Source: Comamonadaceae bacterium (lineage in GTDB: Bacteria; Pseudomonadota; Gammaproteobacteria; Burkholderiales; Burkholderiaceae_C). From it: a DNA stretch of 64,000 nt. The notes beneath the pieces are model-generated. The model saw only the letters and a list, made by a program, of their open reading frames with translations. It was not told the DNA's origin and ran no database searches. The stretch covers positions 1-64,000 of the forward strand of contig CANGME010000008.1 in NCBI GenBank assembly GCA_947455145.1. The letters run 5' to 3'. Numbering within the stretch: the first letter of the stretch is position 1; each line of letters starts with the position of its first letter. Made by a program: the position numbers and the translations under genes. Of the stretch, positions 8,090 to 18,300 are shown piece after piece.

Positions 8090-9438
8090 GTTTAAGAAGC
8101 AATGTCACCGAAATAAAACTCGCCACAGGTGCGCCTGATGCGGATGGACGACATGTCAGTGTGGACGCTGACTACTACAAACTCAAAGCCAAGCTGCACA
8201 AAGATTTGCTGGGCCGGGTTGATTTGAAAGTGCTTAACGCCATGCCTGCCGATCAGCTGCGGGATGAGTTGGGGCGCTTGATTGAAACCATGCTGGTGGA
8301 GTCGGGCGTGGCGCTTAATGCTGGAGACCGCAAGAAGATCACGCTGGACATTCAGAACGAGGTAACAGGTTTGGGGCCGTTGGAGCCGCTGCTGAACGAC
8401 CCCACGGTGTCTGACATTTTGGTGAATGGCCCCAAGCAGGTGTATGTTGAGCGCCGGGGCAAGCTGGAGTTGACGGATATCGTCTTCTCTGACACCGATC
8501 ACCTGATGAAAATCATCGACAAAATTGTGTCGCGTGTGGGGCGACGTGTGGATGAGTCCAGCCCCATGGTGGATGCGCGCTTGCCGGATGGATCTCGGGT
8601 GAACGCCATCATCCCGCCACTGGCGTTGGACGGACCAACATTGTCCATTCGCCGCTTTGCGGTGATTCCCCTCACGTTGGATGACTTGGTGCGCGGTAAA
8701 ACCGTGACGCCAGAGTTGGCTGCACTGCTGGTGGGCATGGTGAAGGCCAAGCTCAACATCTTGATCTCGGGCGGTACGGGTACGGGTAAGACAACCACCT
8801 TGAACGTCATGTCCGCAGCCATACCTTCGAGTGAGCGCATTGTCACCATTGAAGATGCCGCTGAGTTGCGCTTGCAGCAGCCGCATGTGGTACGGCTGGA
8901 AACCCGTCCGGCCAATTTGGAGGGACGAGGCGAGGTGAACCAACGCGCCTTGGTGCGCAACAGTTTGCGCATGCGCCCAGAGCGGATCATTGTGGGTGAG
9001 GTGCGCGGGGTAGAAGTGCTGGACATGTTGCAGGCCATGAACACCGGGCACGAGGGCTCCATGGCCACGGTGCATGCCAATACGCCCCGAGACGCGCTGA
9101 CGCGGCTGGAGAACATGGCGGGTATGGGGGGCATGAATATTCCGCCCAAGATCATGCGCCAGCAAATCAGCTCGGCCATTTCGGTGGTGATTCAGATATC
9201 CCGTTTAACGGATGGTCACCGCAAAGTGGTGAGTGTGCAAGAGATTGTGGGTATGGAGGGCGACATCATCACCATGCAGGAGATTTACGGTTTCACACAG
9301 ACGGGGGTGGCTGAAGACGGAACGGTGCAGGGCTACTTCAGCGCCACAGGCGTTCGCCCCCATTTCATGCAGCGGCTCAAAGCCTTTGGTGTCACGCTGC
9401 CGGATGGGACTTTTGATCAATCCAGAACCTACGAGTGA
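8086..9438 (+). CDS. cpaF: Tad pilus ATPase CpaF/TadA
   Basis: Cytoplasmic hexameric ATPase that powers Flp pilus extension and, in some species, retraction. The 450-residue chain has the N-terminal helical domain, then Walker [10 protein letters not shown] (229-237), the Asp box ([13 protein letters not shown]), Walker B ([11 protein letters not shown]) and the His box ([14 protein letters not shown]). All catalytic elements are present. It overlaps cpaE by 4 bases and is followed 4 bases later by tadB. Confidence 0.96.
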   Translation: MSLRSNVTEIKLATGAPDADGRHVSVDADYYKLKAKLHKDLLGRVDLKVLNAMPADQLRDELGRLIETMLVESGVALNAGDRKKITLDIQNEVTGLGPLEPLLNDPTVSDILVNGPKQVYVERRGKLELTDIVFSDTDHLMKIIDKIVSRVGRRVDESSPMVDARLPDGSRVNAIIPPLALDGPTLSIRRFAVIPLTLDDLVRGKTVTPELAALLVGMVKAKLNILISGGTGTGKTTTLNVMSAAIPSSERIVTIEDAAELRLQQPHVVRLETRPANLEGRGEVNQRALVRNSLRMRPERIIVGEVRGVEVLDMLQAMNTGHEGSMATVHANTPRDALTRLENMAGMGGMNIPPKIMRQQISSAISVVIQISRLTDGHRKVVSVQEIVGMEGDIITMQEIYGFTQTGVAEDGTVQGYFSATGVRPHFMQRLKAFGVTLPDGTFDQSRTYE

Positions 9439-9442
9439 TGCC

Positions 9443-10417
9443 ATGAATGCCAACTACGCGTTTTTGTTGATCTTTGGTTTCTTGGCAGTGGTGTTGCTGC
9501 TAGAGGGGGTTTTCTTGCTGTGGACGGACACCAGTAGCCCAGAGTACAAGCGGGTTAGGCAGCGGCTTGCGGGCTTGGTGAAGGGGGAGTCTGGGCGTGT
9601 GCGAGCGGGGGTTTTAAAAACACGTTTGCTGGGGAAATCTCCATCGACGCATGCTCTGCTGTCCAAGTATTCAGGGGCACACAGTCTGGATCTGCTTTTG
9701 CAGCAAGCCGGATCTACGAGCAATGTGGCGCAGTTATTGATAACTTGCCTGGCAAGCGGCTTTGTCGGGGTGTTGTTGGGCCTATTCTTGAGTTGGTCAT
9801 GGATGAGTCTGAGCTTGCTGGCTTTGGTGTTTTTACTTTTTCCCTTGTTGCGAGTGAAAAGACAAAAATCAAAACGCATGCAACTGATGGACAGTCAGCT
9901 GCCAAATGCGCTGGATTTGATTTGCCGGGCTTTGAAGGCTGGCCATGCATTTTCTGCAGCAATGTCTATGGCGGGGGATGATGCACCTGAGCCCATTGCC
10001 AATGAATTCAAAACGACGTTTGACGAGATAACTTTCGGGGTCTCTGTCAAAAACGCCATGATGAATTTGGCCGAACGGGTGCCCAACAGTGACATGCGCT
10101 ACTTCGTCATGGCTGTGATTATTCAGTTGGAGACGGGCGGAAACTTGACTGAGCTTTTGAGCATGCTGTCGAATCTGATTCGAGAAAGATTCAAGCTGTT
10201 TGGGAAGATCAAAACGCTTACTGCAGAGGGACGACTCTCGGGCTATATCTTGACGGCCTTGCCCTTTGTACTGGCTTTTTTATTGAATGTGGTGAACCCC
10301 GGCTACATGAAGGTTCTGTTTGAAGACCCAATGGGGATCAAGCTGGTGATAGGGGCACTGGGGATGATGGCTTGCGGTGTTTTTATTCTGTGGCGAATTA
10401 TTGATATTCGCGTTTAA
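9443..10417 (+). CDS. tadB: Tad inner-membrane platform protein TadB
   Basis: A 324-residue GspF-fold membrane protein that works with TadC as the platform coupled to CpaF. Hydrophobic segments are at the N-terminus, around residues 100-135 and at the C-terminus. The T2SSF core is recognisable by LPNALDLICRALKAGHAFSA and ETGGNLTELLSMLSNLIRER. ATG 9443 is taken because it starts with an N-terminal membrane helix (YAFLLIFGFLAVVLLLEGVF); the longer open frame overlaps cpaF heavily. Confidence 0.92.
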   Translation: MNANYAFLLIFGFLAVVLLLEGVFLLWTDTSSPEYKRVRQRLAGLVKGESGRVRAGVLKTRLLGKSPSTHALLSKYSGAHSLDLLLQQAGSTSNVAQLLITCLASGFVGVLLGLFLSWSWMSLSLLALVFLLFPLLRVKRQKSKRMQLMDSQLPNALDLICRALKAGHAFSAAMSMAGDDAPEPIANEFKTTFDEITFGVSVKNAMMNLAERVPNSDMRYFVMAVIIQLETGGNLTELLSMLSNLIRERFKLFGKIKTLTAEGRLSGYILTALPFVLAFLLNVVNPGYMKVLFEDPMGIKLVIGALGMMACGVFILWRIIDIRV

Positions 10418-10426
10418 GGGGGCACT

Positions 10427-11377
10427 ATGAATGCGCCAGTGGTTTTGTTTGTGGTTGTTTTTATATCCGTCGTTGGCCTTGTGCTGGGTGTCGGGTTTTG
10501 GGTCACGCGTGACAAAGCCCTAGGTCAACGCTTGGGTCAAATGCAGGGCGGCGCGGATGTGCTGGGCCCAGCGGGAAGCCCAGCGAGTTTGTGGCCTGCA
10601 AAGATGGCCAAAATGGCGCAACCGTTTGCGCATTTGTCTGCACCCACGGACGTGGAAGATGCCACGTACCTGCGGGTTCGCTTTATGAACGCGGGTTTGC
10701 GGGATAGCAGTTGGCCATCGATATTTTTTGGAGCAAAGGTTGTTTTTTCCTTACTGCTTCCCGCTGTATTTTTACTCTACGGGGGACTTATTGGCGGTCA
10801 GTCGATGTCGATTGTGGTGGCCTTTGTGACAGTCTGTTTGTCGGCCTTGGGTTACTACTTCCCCAATGTTGTACTGGCCATGAAAATCCGTGCTCGACAA
10901 CAGGATATTGAGCGGGCACTGCCTGATGCCATTGATCTGATGACGGTTTGTGTGGAGGCGGGATTAGCCCTGGATTCAGCCATGCGCCGAACCTGCGAAG
11001 AGCTGCACATGAGTAGCCCGGCGTTGGCCGATGAGTTGGGTTTGGTGTTGCTGGAGTTGCAGGCCGGCTCATCGCGCGTGAATGCCATGCAAAACCTGGT
11101 GCTTAGAACGGGCGTGGACGATGTCACGACCTTCGTCACCATTCTGTTGCAGTCCGATCACTTTGGTACGGATGTAGGCGCGGCCATGCGCACGCTAGCT
11201 TCCATGATGCGTGAAACGCGCAGACAGCGTGCCGAGGAGAAGGCGGCAAAGATGCCCGTGAAGATGTTGTTTCCACTTATATTTTTCATCTTCCCCTCAT
11301 TGTTTATTGTGATTTTGGGGCCGGCCATGATCGGAATTTTCAGAACGTTACTGCCAGCCATGGGGAATGGAAATTGA
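10427..11377 (+). CDS. tadC: Tad inner-membrane platform protein TadC
   Basis: A 316-residue paralogue of TadB with the same GspF-type core: ALPDAIDLMTVCVEAGLALD and, downstream, QSDHFGTDVGAAMRTLA, then the basic RETRRQRAEEKAAKMPVKML loop and a C-terminal hydrophobic pair of helices. It starts 9 bases after tadB with GGGGGC upstream. TadB and TadC are thought to form a heteromeric platform under the pilus. Confidence 0.92.
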   Translation: MNAPVVLFVVVFISVVGLVLGVGFWVTRDKALGQRLGQMQGGADVLGPAGSPASLWPAKMAKMAQPFAHLSAPTDVEDATYLRVRFMNAGLRDSSWPSIFFGAKVVFSLLLPAVFLLYGGLIGGQSMSIVVAFVTVCLSALGYYFPNVVLAMKIRARQQDIERALPDAIDLMTVCVEAGLALDSAMRRTCEELHMSSPALADELGLVLLELQAGSSRVNAMQNLVLRTGVDDVTTFVTILLQSDHFGTDVGAAMRTLASMMRETRRQRAEEKAAKMPVKMLFPLIFFIFPSLFIVILGPAMIGIFRTLLPAMGNGN

Positions 11378-11396
11378 ATTAGCGAAGGAGTATGAA

Positions 11397-12521
11397 ATGA
11401 GTCACTACATCAAAACTTTATCTCTTCTGTCAGCCGGTGCCTTGCTGGGCTGTTCGCAGTTTGCGCTGGCCCCAAATGAGGGTGCGCCGGTGCTGGCGAC
11501 CAACGCCGGTGCTGCGAAGTTTCCTAAAGTGCAGCCCGTGGAGCGCATCATCAGCCCGGTTTCTGAGGTGGATGGGCAGTTCATCATGGGGCGAGCCGCC
11601 CACGGGCAGGGGCAAATGGCCTTGGCTGAGGAGCGCTATGCCAAGGTGTTGAGCCTGAACCCGAAGCATGTGGGGGCACTGAACGCATTGGGGGTGATCT
11701 ATGCGCAGTCTGAACGTTACGACCAGTCGATTGAGTTTTTCAAACGGGCTTTGGAGGCCGACGCCAATGCGGCCCATGTATATAACAACTACGGTTATGC
11801 CTTGATGCTGGCCGGGCGGCTGGACGAGGCGCAGACGCAACTCGATCAGGCTTTCGCCTTGAACCCTTTGAGTGAGTTGACGCGCAAGAACCGGGCCCTG
11901 TTGGCGCAGTCCAAAGGCACGGGCTCCGTGGTGGCTGGGGTGAGCAAGCCAGAAGCCACGCCAATCGTTGGGGCTGCGGCTGCGGCCACACCCAAACCGG
12001 TCATCTTCGAAGGGCCTCAACTGGTGGCTGTGATGCCGCAGGTTTTTGAGTTGCGTGAAGCTCCCGCTAATATGCAAACCCAAACGATGCAGCCCCAACT
12101 GGCACTCGCTATGAGTGCGCAACTTGAGCCTATGGCTTTGCAGAGTGTGTCTGTGGCGTCATTGAATGGTGTGAAAATTGAGGTCTCCAACGGCGTAGGC
12201 ATTCGCAACTTGGCCCGGCGCACCGCCGATCGTCTGGCCCCGCTGGGTGTGGTGACGGCTCGCCTGACCAACCAGCCCGGCTACAAGCAAGCCAAAACCG
12301 AGATCTTTTACAGCGCCGGCCAGTTGGGGGCCGCGCAGGCTTTGTCGGCCAAGCTGCCCATGACGGCCAAAGTACTGGCCGCTAACGACTTGGGCACACG
12401 GGTGCAGATGAGGTTGGTGCTGGGGCGTGACGTGGACATGAAAGATTTGGCCAACTGGCTGGATGGAATGGATGCCCCGGCGGTGGCTTTGAACCGGTTT
12501 GAGGGCTGGCTCTGGAGTTGA
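11397..12521 (+). CDS. tadD: TPR lipoprotein TadD with C-terminal LytR_C-type domain
   Basis: A 374-residue lipoprotein (lipobox LLGC, Cys19). Residues about 60-165 hold three TPR units (ALNALGVIYAQSERYDQSIE, VYNNYGYALMLAGRLDEAQT). A Pro/Ala/Gln-rich linker follows, and residues about 258-345 look like the LytR cell-envelope C-terminal domain (KIEVSNGVGIRNLARR). TadD is needed for pilotin-like outer-membrane steps of Tad assembly. ATG 11397 has GAAGGAG upstream; the longer frame overlaps tadC. It closes the Tad operon. Confidence 0.88.
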   Translation: MSHYIKTLSLLSAGALLGCSQFALAPNEGAPVLATNAGAAKFPKVQPVERIISPVSEVDGQFIMGRAAHGQGQMALAEERYAKVLSLNPKHVGALNALGVIYAQSERYDQSIEFFKRALEADANAAHVYNNYGYALMLAGRLDEAQTQLDQAFALNPLSELTRKNRALLAQSKGTGSVVAGVSKPEATPIVGAAAAATPKPVIFEGPQLVAVMPQVFELREAPANMQTQTMQPQLALAMSAQLEPMALQSVSVASLNGVKIEVSNGVGIRNLARRTADRLAPLGVVTARLTNQPGYKQAKTEIFYSAGQLGAAQALSAKLPMTAKVLAANDLGTRVQMRLVLGRDVDMKDLANWLDGMDAPAVALNRFEGWLWS

Positions 12522-12616
12522 GGGCTTTTTCACGGGCCGGGTTAATGACCCTGTGGCACACTCGCTGACTTCGTTTTCACCAATGCACCGACGCCTTGTC
12601 GGTGCCGCTCCCAGTC

Positions 12617-15037
12617 ATGCAAAGCATCATCGCGCAAATCGCGCAAGAAATCCGCGTTCAAGTCAAACAGGTAGAGGCCGCCGTGGCCTTGCTGGACGGG
12701 GGGGCAACGGTGCCCTTTATCGCCCGCTACCGCAAGGAAGTCACAGGTGGGTTGGACGATATTCAACTGCGGGAGCTGGAGCAGCGCTTGGGCTACCTGC
12801 GTGAATTGCATGCACGGCGCGAGGCCATCGTCAACAGCATCCAGGAGCAGGGCAAGATGACGCCTGCCTTGCTGGCCGCCCTGCATACAGCGGGCACCAA
12901 GCAAGAGCTGGAAGACCTGTACCTGCCCTACAAGCAAAAGCGCCGCACCAAAGGGCAGATTGCCCGTGAAGCCGGGCTGGAGCCTTTGGCCGACCGTCTG
13001 TTTGCCAACCCCACCCTGAACCCGGCGGAGGAGGCCGTGGCCTTCGTCAAGACTGAGAAAAACGAGGCGGGCGATGATTTCACCAGCACCGCTGCCGTGC
13101 TGGACGGGGTGCGCGACATCTTGAGTGAACGCTGGGCCGAGGACGCCGCGCTGGTGCAAAACCTGCGCGAATGGCTGTGGGCCGAGGGTTTGTTCAAAAG
13201 CCGTTTGCTGGACGGCAAGGACGAGAACAACGCGGACGTGGCCAAGTTCCGCGACTACTTTGACTACGACGAGCCGATTGGGCGAGTGCCTTCACACCGT
13301 GCGCTGGCGGTGTTTCGCGGTCGTGGGTTGGAGATTTTGGATGCCAAGCTTGTACTTCCAGAGCCTGCTCCCGTTCGCCCTGAGCTTGTCGAAGGGGGGG
13401 CTTCGACAAGCTCAGCCCGAACGGGGGAAAGCTCAGCCCGAAAAGGTTCTGTGGCCGTCGTTTCGCTGGCCGAAGCCCGCATTGCCCTCTACCTGGGCTG
13501 GAGCCATAAGGCAAGGGCCGGGGATGACTTGATTCGCAAGTGCGTGGCCTGGGCATGGAGGGTGAAGCTGAGTTTGTCCACCGAGCGTGACTTGTTCAGC
13601 CGCCTGCGCGAGAGCGCCGAGACGGTAGCGATTAAGGTGTTTGCCGACAACCTGCGTGACCTGCTGCTGGCTGCACCCGCAGGCCCGCGCGTGGTGATGG
13701 GGCTGGACCCCGGCATCCGCACCGGTGTGAAAGTGGCCGTGGTGGATGGCACCGGCAAGCTGGTAGACACGTCCACCGTGTTCCCGCATGAGCCCCGGCG
13801 CGACTGGGAGGGCTCGCTGCACACCCTGGCCAAGTTGTGCGAGAAACACGGCGTGAATCTGATTGCCATCGGCAACGGCACGGCCAGCCGCGAGACGGAC
13901 AAGCTGGCGGGCGACTTGATCAAGCAACTGGCCAAGCTGCGCGACGGTGCTGAGATTCAACGGGTCGTCGTCAGTGAAGCCGGGGCTTCGGTGTACAGCG
14001 CCAGTGAATTTGCTTCGCAGGAAATGCCGGACGTGGACGTGAGCTTGCGTGGTGCGGCCAGCATTGCGCGGCGCCTGCAAGACCCGCTGGCGGAACTGGT
14101 GAAAATCGACCCCAAGTCTATTGGCGTGGGGCAGTACCAGCATGACGTGAATCAGAGCGAATTGGCGAAGTCGCTTGACGCGGTGGTGGAGGACTGCGTG
14201 AACGGTGTCGGGGTTGACCTCAACACAGCCAGTGTGCCGCTGCTGGCGCGTGTGTCGGGCCTCTCAGCCAGTGTGGCCAAGGCGGTGGTGCGCTGGCGCG
14301 AGGCGCACGGCGCTTTTAACAACCGCCAACAGCTTTTGCAGGTGACGGGCCTGGGGGCCAAGACCTTTGAGCAAAGCGCGGGATTTTTGCGCATTAACGG
14401 CGGCGACAACCCGCTGGACATGACCGGCCTGCACCCGGAAACCTACCCGGTGGTGGCGCAGATCATGGCCACGACTGGCAAGCCCGCCATTGAGTTGATG
14501 GGCCGCGCCGAGATGCTCAAGACCCTGCGCCCAGAGTTGTTTGCCAACGCGCAGTTTGGCGTGATCACGGTCAAAGACATTCTTGCGGAGCTGGAAAAAC
14601 CCAACCGCGACCCGCGCCCAGACTTCAAAGTAGCGCGCTTTAACGAGGGCGTGGACGACATCAAGGATTTGCGTGAAGGCATGGAGCTAGAAGGCACGGT
14701 GAGCAACGTGGCTGCCTTTGGCGCGTTCATTGACCTGGGTGTGCACCAAGACGGGCTGGTGCATGTGAGCCAGCTCAGCAACCGCTTTGTGACCGACGCG
14801 CGCGAGATCGTCAAAACCGGCGACATCGTCAAGGTGCGCGTGGTGGAGGTGGACGTGGCGCGCAAGCGCATTGCGCTGACCATGAAGCTGGACGCGCCTG
14901 CGGCTCGGCAAGGTGGGCAAGGTGCAGGAGGTGACAACCGGTTTCAGGGCGCGACCCAGGGGCAGCGAGCGCGCCCGTCTGCGCCTGTGCCTCAGGCCAG
15001 CGCGATGGCGTCGGCGTTTGCCAAGCTCAAGCGGTAA
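12617..15037 (+). CDS. tex: Transcription accessory protein Tex
   Basis: An 806-residue nucleic-acid-binding protein. In order: the Tex N-terminal helical domain (GGATVPFIARYRKEVTGGLD), a YqgF/RuvX-like nuclease fold (VVMGLDPGIRTGVKVAVVDG), a helix-hairpin-helix region (VGVDLNTASVPLLARVSGLS) and a C-terminal S1 domain (GVHQDGLVHVSQLSNRFV). Start ATG 12617 matches the usual Tex N-terminus; a TTG at 12596 is the alternative. The striking oddity is a palindromic repeat at 13371-13446, which reads through in frame and inserts roughly 25 residues (around RPELVEGGASTSSART) before the YqgF domain, where other Tex proteins have a variable loop. Confidence 0.95.
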   Translation: MQSIIAQIAQEIRVQVKQVEAAVALLDGGATVPFIARYRKEVTGGLDDIQLRELEQRLGYLRELHARREAIVNSIQEQGKMTPALLAALHTAGTKQELEDLYLPYKQKRRTKGQIAREAGLEPLADRLFANPTLNPAEEAVAFVKTEKNEAGDDFTSTAAVLDGVRDILSERWAEDAALVQNLREWLWAEGLFKSRLLDGKDENNADVAKFRDYFDYDEPIGRVPSHRALAVFRGRGLEILDAKLVLPEPAPVRPELVEGGASTSSARTGESSARKGSVAVVSLAEARIALYLGWSHKARAGDDLIRKCVAWAWRVKLSLSTERDLFSRLRESAETVAIKVFADNLRDLLLAAPAGPRVVMGLDPGIRTGVKVAVVDGTGKLVDTSTVFPHEPRRDWEGSLHTLAKLCEKHGVNLIAIGNGTASRETDKLAGDLIKQLAKLRDGAEIQRVVVSEAGASVYSASEFASQEMPDVDVSLRGAASIARRLQDPLAELVKIDPKSIGVGQYQHDVNQSELAKSLDAVVEDCVNGVGVDLNTASVPLLARVSGLSASVAKAVVRWREAHGAFNNRQQLLQVTGLGAKTFEQSAGFLRINGGDNPLDMTGLHPETYPVVAQIMATTGKPAIELMGRAEMLKTLRPELFANAQFGVITVKDILAELEKPNRDPRPDFKVARFNEGVDDIKDLREGMELEGTVSNVAAFGAFIDLGVHQDGLVHVSQLSNRFVTDAREIVKTGDIVKVRVVEVDVARKRIALTMKLDAPAARQGGQGAGGDNRFQGATQGQRARPSAPVPQASAMASAFAKLKR
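13371..13446. repeat. REP-like palindromic repeat inserted in frame within tex
   Basis: A left arm (13371-13394) and right arm (13401-13424) of 24 bases each are inverted copies with two mismatches, around a loop of six G. Core motif: GAGCTTGTCGAAG / CTTCGACAAGCTC. A partial third copy (GCTCAGCCCGAA) lies at 13431-13442. This motif is common between genes in many proteobacterial genomes; here it is inside a gene. Confidence 0.85.
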
Positions 15038-15140
15038 GCCGAATGCAAAGGGGCTCGCGCCTATTCGGGTAGGACGGGCGAGCGTGCGGGTGGACGTGCA
15101 CTTCACGCCCAGCAACCAGGCAACGAGTCCTAACACCGCT

Positions 15141-15315
15141 TCAAATTACAGGTGAATAACCATAGACGAGGCTGCCGTCCCCTACATGTCCCGTGGTGCA
15201 GATCTGAACGATGACTTGGCGTATGGCGTCGGCCATGGCATCGTCAGCCAGCACGCAGGGCTACCTGTAATGTGGCCAGTCGATGGGGGCGCACGATGGC
15301 ACGAACTTCTTTCAT
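15141..15315 (-). pseudogene. Remnant of a P-II (GlnB/GlnK)-like gene at the end of the metal efflux operon
   Basis: On the minus strand, ATG at 15315 with AAGGGG upstream begins MKEVRAIVRPHRLATLQVAL and hits TGA after 23 codons. Shifted by one base, the sequence goes on as ADDAMADAIRQVIVQICTTG, then HVGDGSLVYGYSPVI and a stop. The two parts match the start and the end of P-II proteins (compare the ADD...TGxxGDG segment of GlnK), with about 40-50 central residues, including the T-loop, deleted. The remaining 15038-15140 shows nothing. Position after the pump suggests the intact ancestor belonged to this operon. Confidence 0.75.
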
Positions 15316-15337
15316 TTCAGTCCCCTTAGATATGGAT

Positions 15338-18300
15338 TCAGGCTTCAACGGGTTGGTCATCAAACCAACGGTACAACGTAGGGAGCACCACCAACGTCAG
15401 CAGGGTGGACGAAATCAGCCCTCCAATCACTACGATGGCCAGTGGTTTCTGCACCTCAGAACCCGGGCCAGTGGCGAGCAAAAAAGGTACTAGACCGAGC
15501 AATGCCACTGTGGCCGTCATCATGACTGGGCGAAAGCGCATCACACAGCCTTGGCGCACCGCAGTGATCACGTCTTGACCGTCTTCGCGCAGCTTACGGA
15601 TGCAACTCACAAGAACTACACCATTCAGCACGGCAATGCCCCATAGCGCAATAAAGCCAACCGAGGCAGGCACGCTCAGGTATTCCCGTGTAACGAACAG
15701 CCCAATAATGCCGCCAACAGAGGCAAACGGCAGCACCAAAATAATGAGCGATGCCAGCTTTACGGACTTGAACAACATGAACAGAAGAAAGAAGATTGCC
15801 ACAATCGTCAGCGGGACGATCACCGCCAGCGTGCCCATGGCACGCTGCATGTTCTCAAACTGACCACCGAAAACAAGGTAATAGCCCTCAGGCAGCTTGA
15901 CTCGTTCTTCCAGCAGCTGCTCCACTTCTGACACAAAGCCCGCTAAATCTCGTCCTTCGACATTCGCACCCACCACGACGCGACGCTTACCGCCTTCGCG
16001 ACTAACCTGAGCGGGGCCATCCAGCAGCTCAATTTTCGCTACCGTGTAGAGTGGAACTAGCGCGCCTGCGGGAGTCCGCAGCAGCGTGTTGCGAATGTCT
16101 TCAATGGAATTTCGCGCCGCCTCAGGGAAGCGCACTGTCACGTTAAATCGGCGCTCCCCTTCATAAACCACAGTCACCTCTTTTCCGCCAATAGCCGTTT
16201 CAATAATGGTTTGTACATCGGCCACGTTGATGCCGTGTCGCGCGATGGCTTTGCGGTCCACATCAATCGTCAGCGATTGTTGGCCTGACAGGCGTTCGAT
16301 ACGGATGTCCCGCGAGCCATTGACCCCCTTCAGAACGCGCGCGACCTGCTCCGAAAGGCGTCGCAGCTCGTTCAAATCATCACCAAAGACCTTGATGGCT
16401 AGTTGTGAGCGTACGCCAGTCACCATCTCATCCACGCGTTCTGCAATTGGCTGGGAAAGCACAATTTGCACGCCCGGTATGGTGGAGAGACGCTGACGGA
16501 TATCTTCATCAATCGCTTCCTGCGAGCGTTTGCTATTGGGGTCAAGGAGCACGATGGGGTCAGACTCGTTCGGGCCGGCGGGGTCAGCGGGAGACTCGCC
16601 ACGGCCCAGTTTGGACACGACCATGCGCACGCCCGGCACGTCCGCAATGGTTTTCATCGCCGCCATTTCCATGCGGATAGATTCGTCCAATGAGATGCTG
16701 GGCACACGGTTGATTTGTGGCGTCAACGCACCTTCTTTCATCGTCGGCATGAACGACTTGCCCAGCAGCGGGAACAGTGCCAGCGAACCCAGTAACACTG
16801 CCACGGCCACCCCCAGCGTAGCCCGCTGCCGCAGTAAAGCCGTGTCGAGCAAACGTAGGTAATGACGCTTTAAAAACGCAATGATCTTTGTGTCATGTCC
16901 TGCCCCCGGCTTGACCTTGAGGATGTAGGAGCACAGCACTGGTGATAAAAAAAGCGAAATGAGCAGCGAAACGGCCAGTGAAATGGCGATGGTGAAGGCT
17001 AGGGGTGAAAACATCTTGCCCTCAATGCCCTGCAAAGTCATCAATGGCAAGAACACCAAAATAATGATGGCAATACCGAAGATGGTTGGCGTCGAAACCT
17101 CACTGGTCGCCTGCAAGATGACCCGTACACGTGAGGGAACGGTCGTCGCGCCTAAGCTATCTGCGGCTTCACTCAGTCGATGGAAAACGTTTTCCACGAC
17201 CACCACGGTGGCATCCACCATCAGCCCAATCGCAATCGCCAGCCCGCCCAAGGACATCAGGTTGGCGGAGATGCCATAACGGTTCATCACGATAAACGTG
17301 CTCAGGGGCACAATGATCAGCGTTGCCACCACGATCAGGCTGGAACGCACATCTCCCAGGAAAACGAAAAGCACAATCACCACCAAGAAGATGCCCTCGA
17401 TAAGCACCTTGCCGACAGTCCACAACGCGGAGTCAACCAACTCGGTGCGGTCATAAAACGGGACAATTTTCAGCCCGTTGGGCAACATGCCCTTGCGATT
17501 GATTTCTTCCACCCGAGCTTTGACACGGGTCACGATTTCTTTCGCATTGCCGCCCCGGGTCATCATCACAATGCCTGCGACGCTCTCTGTATAGCCGCCT
17601 TTGACAATGGCACCTTGGCGCACCTCGTGGCCAATCTGTACCTCGGCCACATCCCGCACATACACAGGTACGCCTGCTTGCTCCTTCACCACGATATTGG
17701 CAATGTCGTCCACTGTGCGAATCAGACCGACACCACGGATCAAAAACTGCTCGGTCGCCTGCGGCAAGATACCGCCGCCAGCATTGGCGTTGTTGCTCCC
17801 AATCGCAGCGACCACCTGCTGTACCGATATGCCGTAGTGGCGCAGTCGATCAGGCTGGGCCAATACCTGGTACTGCTTGACGTAGCCCCCCTGTGAGTTG
17901 ATTTCGGCGACACCTGGAATAGAGCGCAACAGCGGCCGAACAACCCAGTCTTGCACGATGCGCCGCTCTGTTAGCTCAGCGGTTGTCAGCGGGCGATGTT
18001 TGTCGTCCGGGTGATCCAGGGTGTATTGGTACACCTCGCCCAGTCCGGTAGACACAGGTCCCAGCACGGGCGAGACGCCGGGGGGCATGCGGGGCGTGAC
18101 TTCAATCAATCTCTCTGTGACCAACTGACGGGCAAAGTACACGTCAGTTTTTTCGCTAAACACCAAGGTAATGATAGACAAGCCACTTTTATTGAGCGAA
18201 CGCATTTCCACCAGACCCGGCATTCCCGTCATGGCAATTTCCAGCGGTACGGTCACAAAGCGTTCGATTTCTTCGGGTGAGCGGCCACTGAATTCGGTCG

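Noticed and set aside
8092-9165. 357-residue antisense frame in cpaF
   Set aside because: Opposite an intact ATPase gene with all motifs; His/Arg/Gln-rich shadow.
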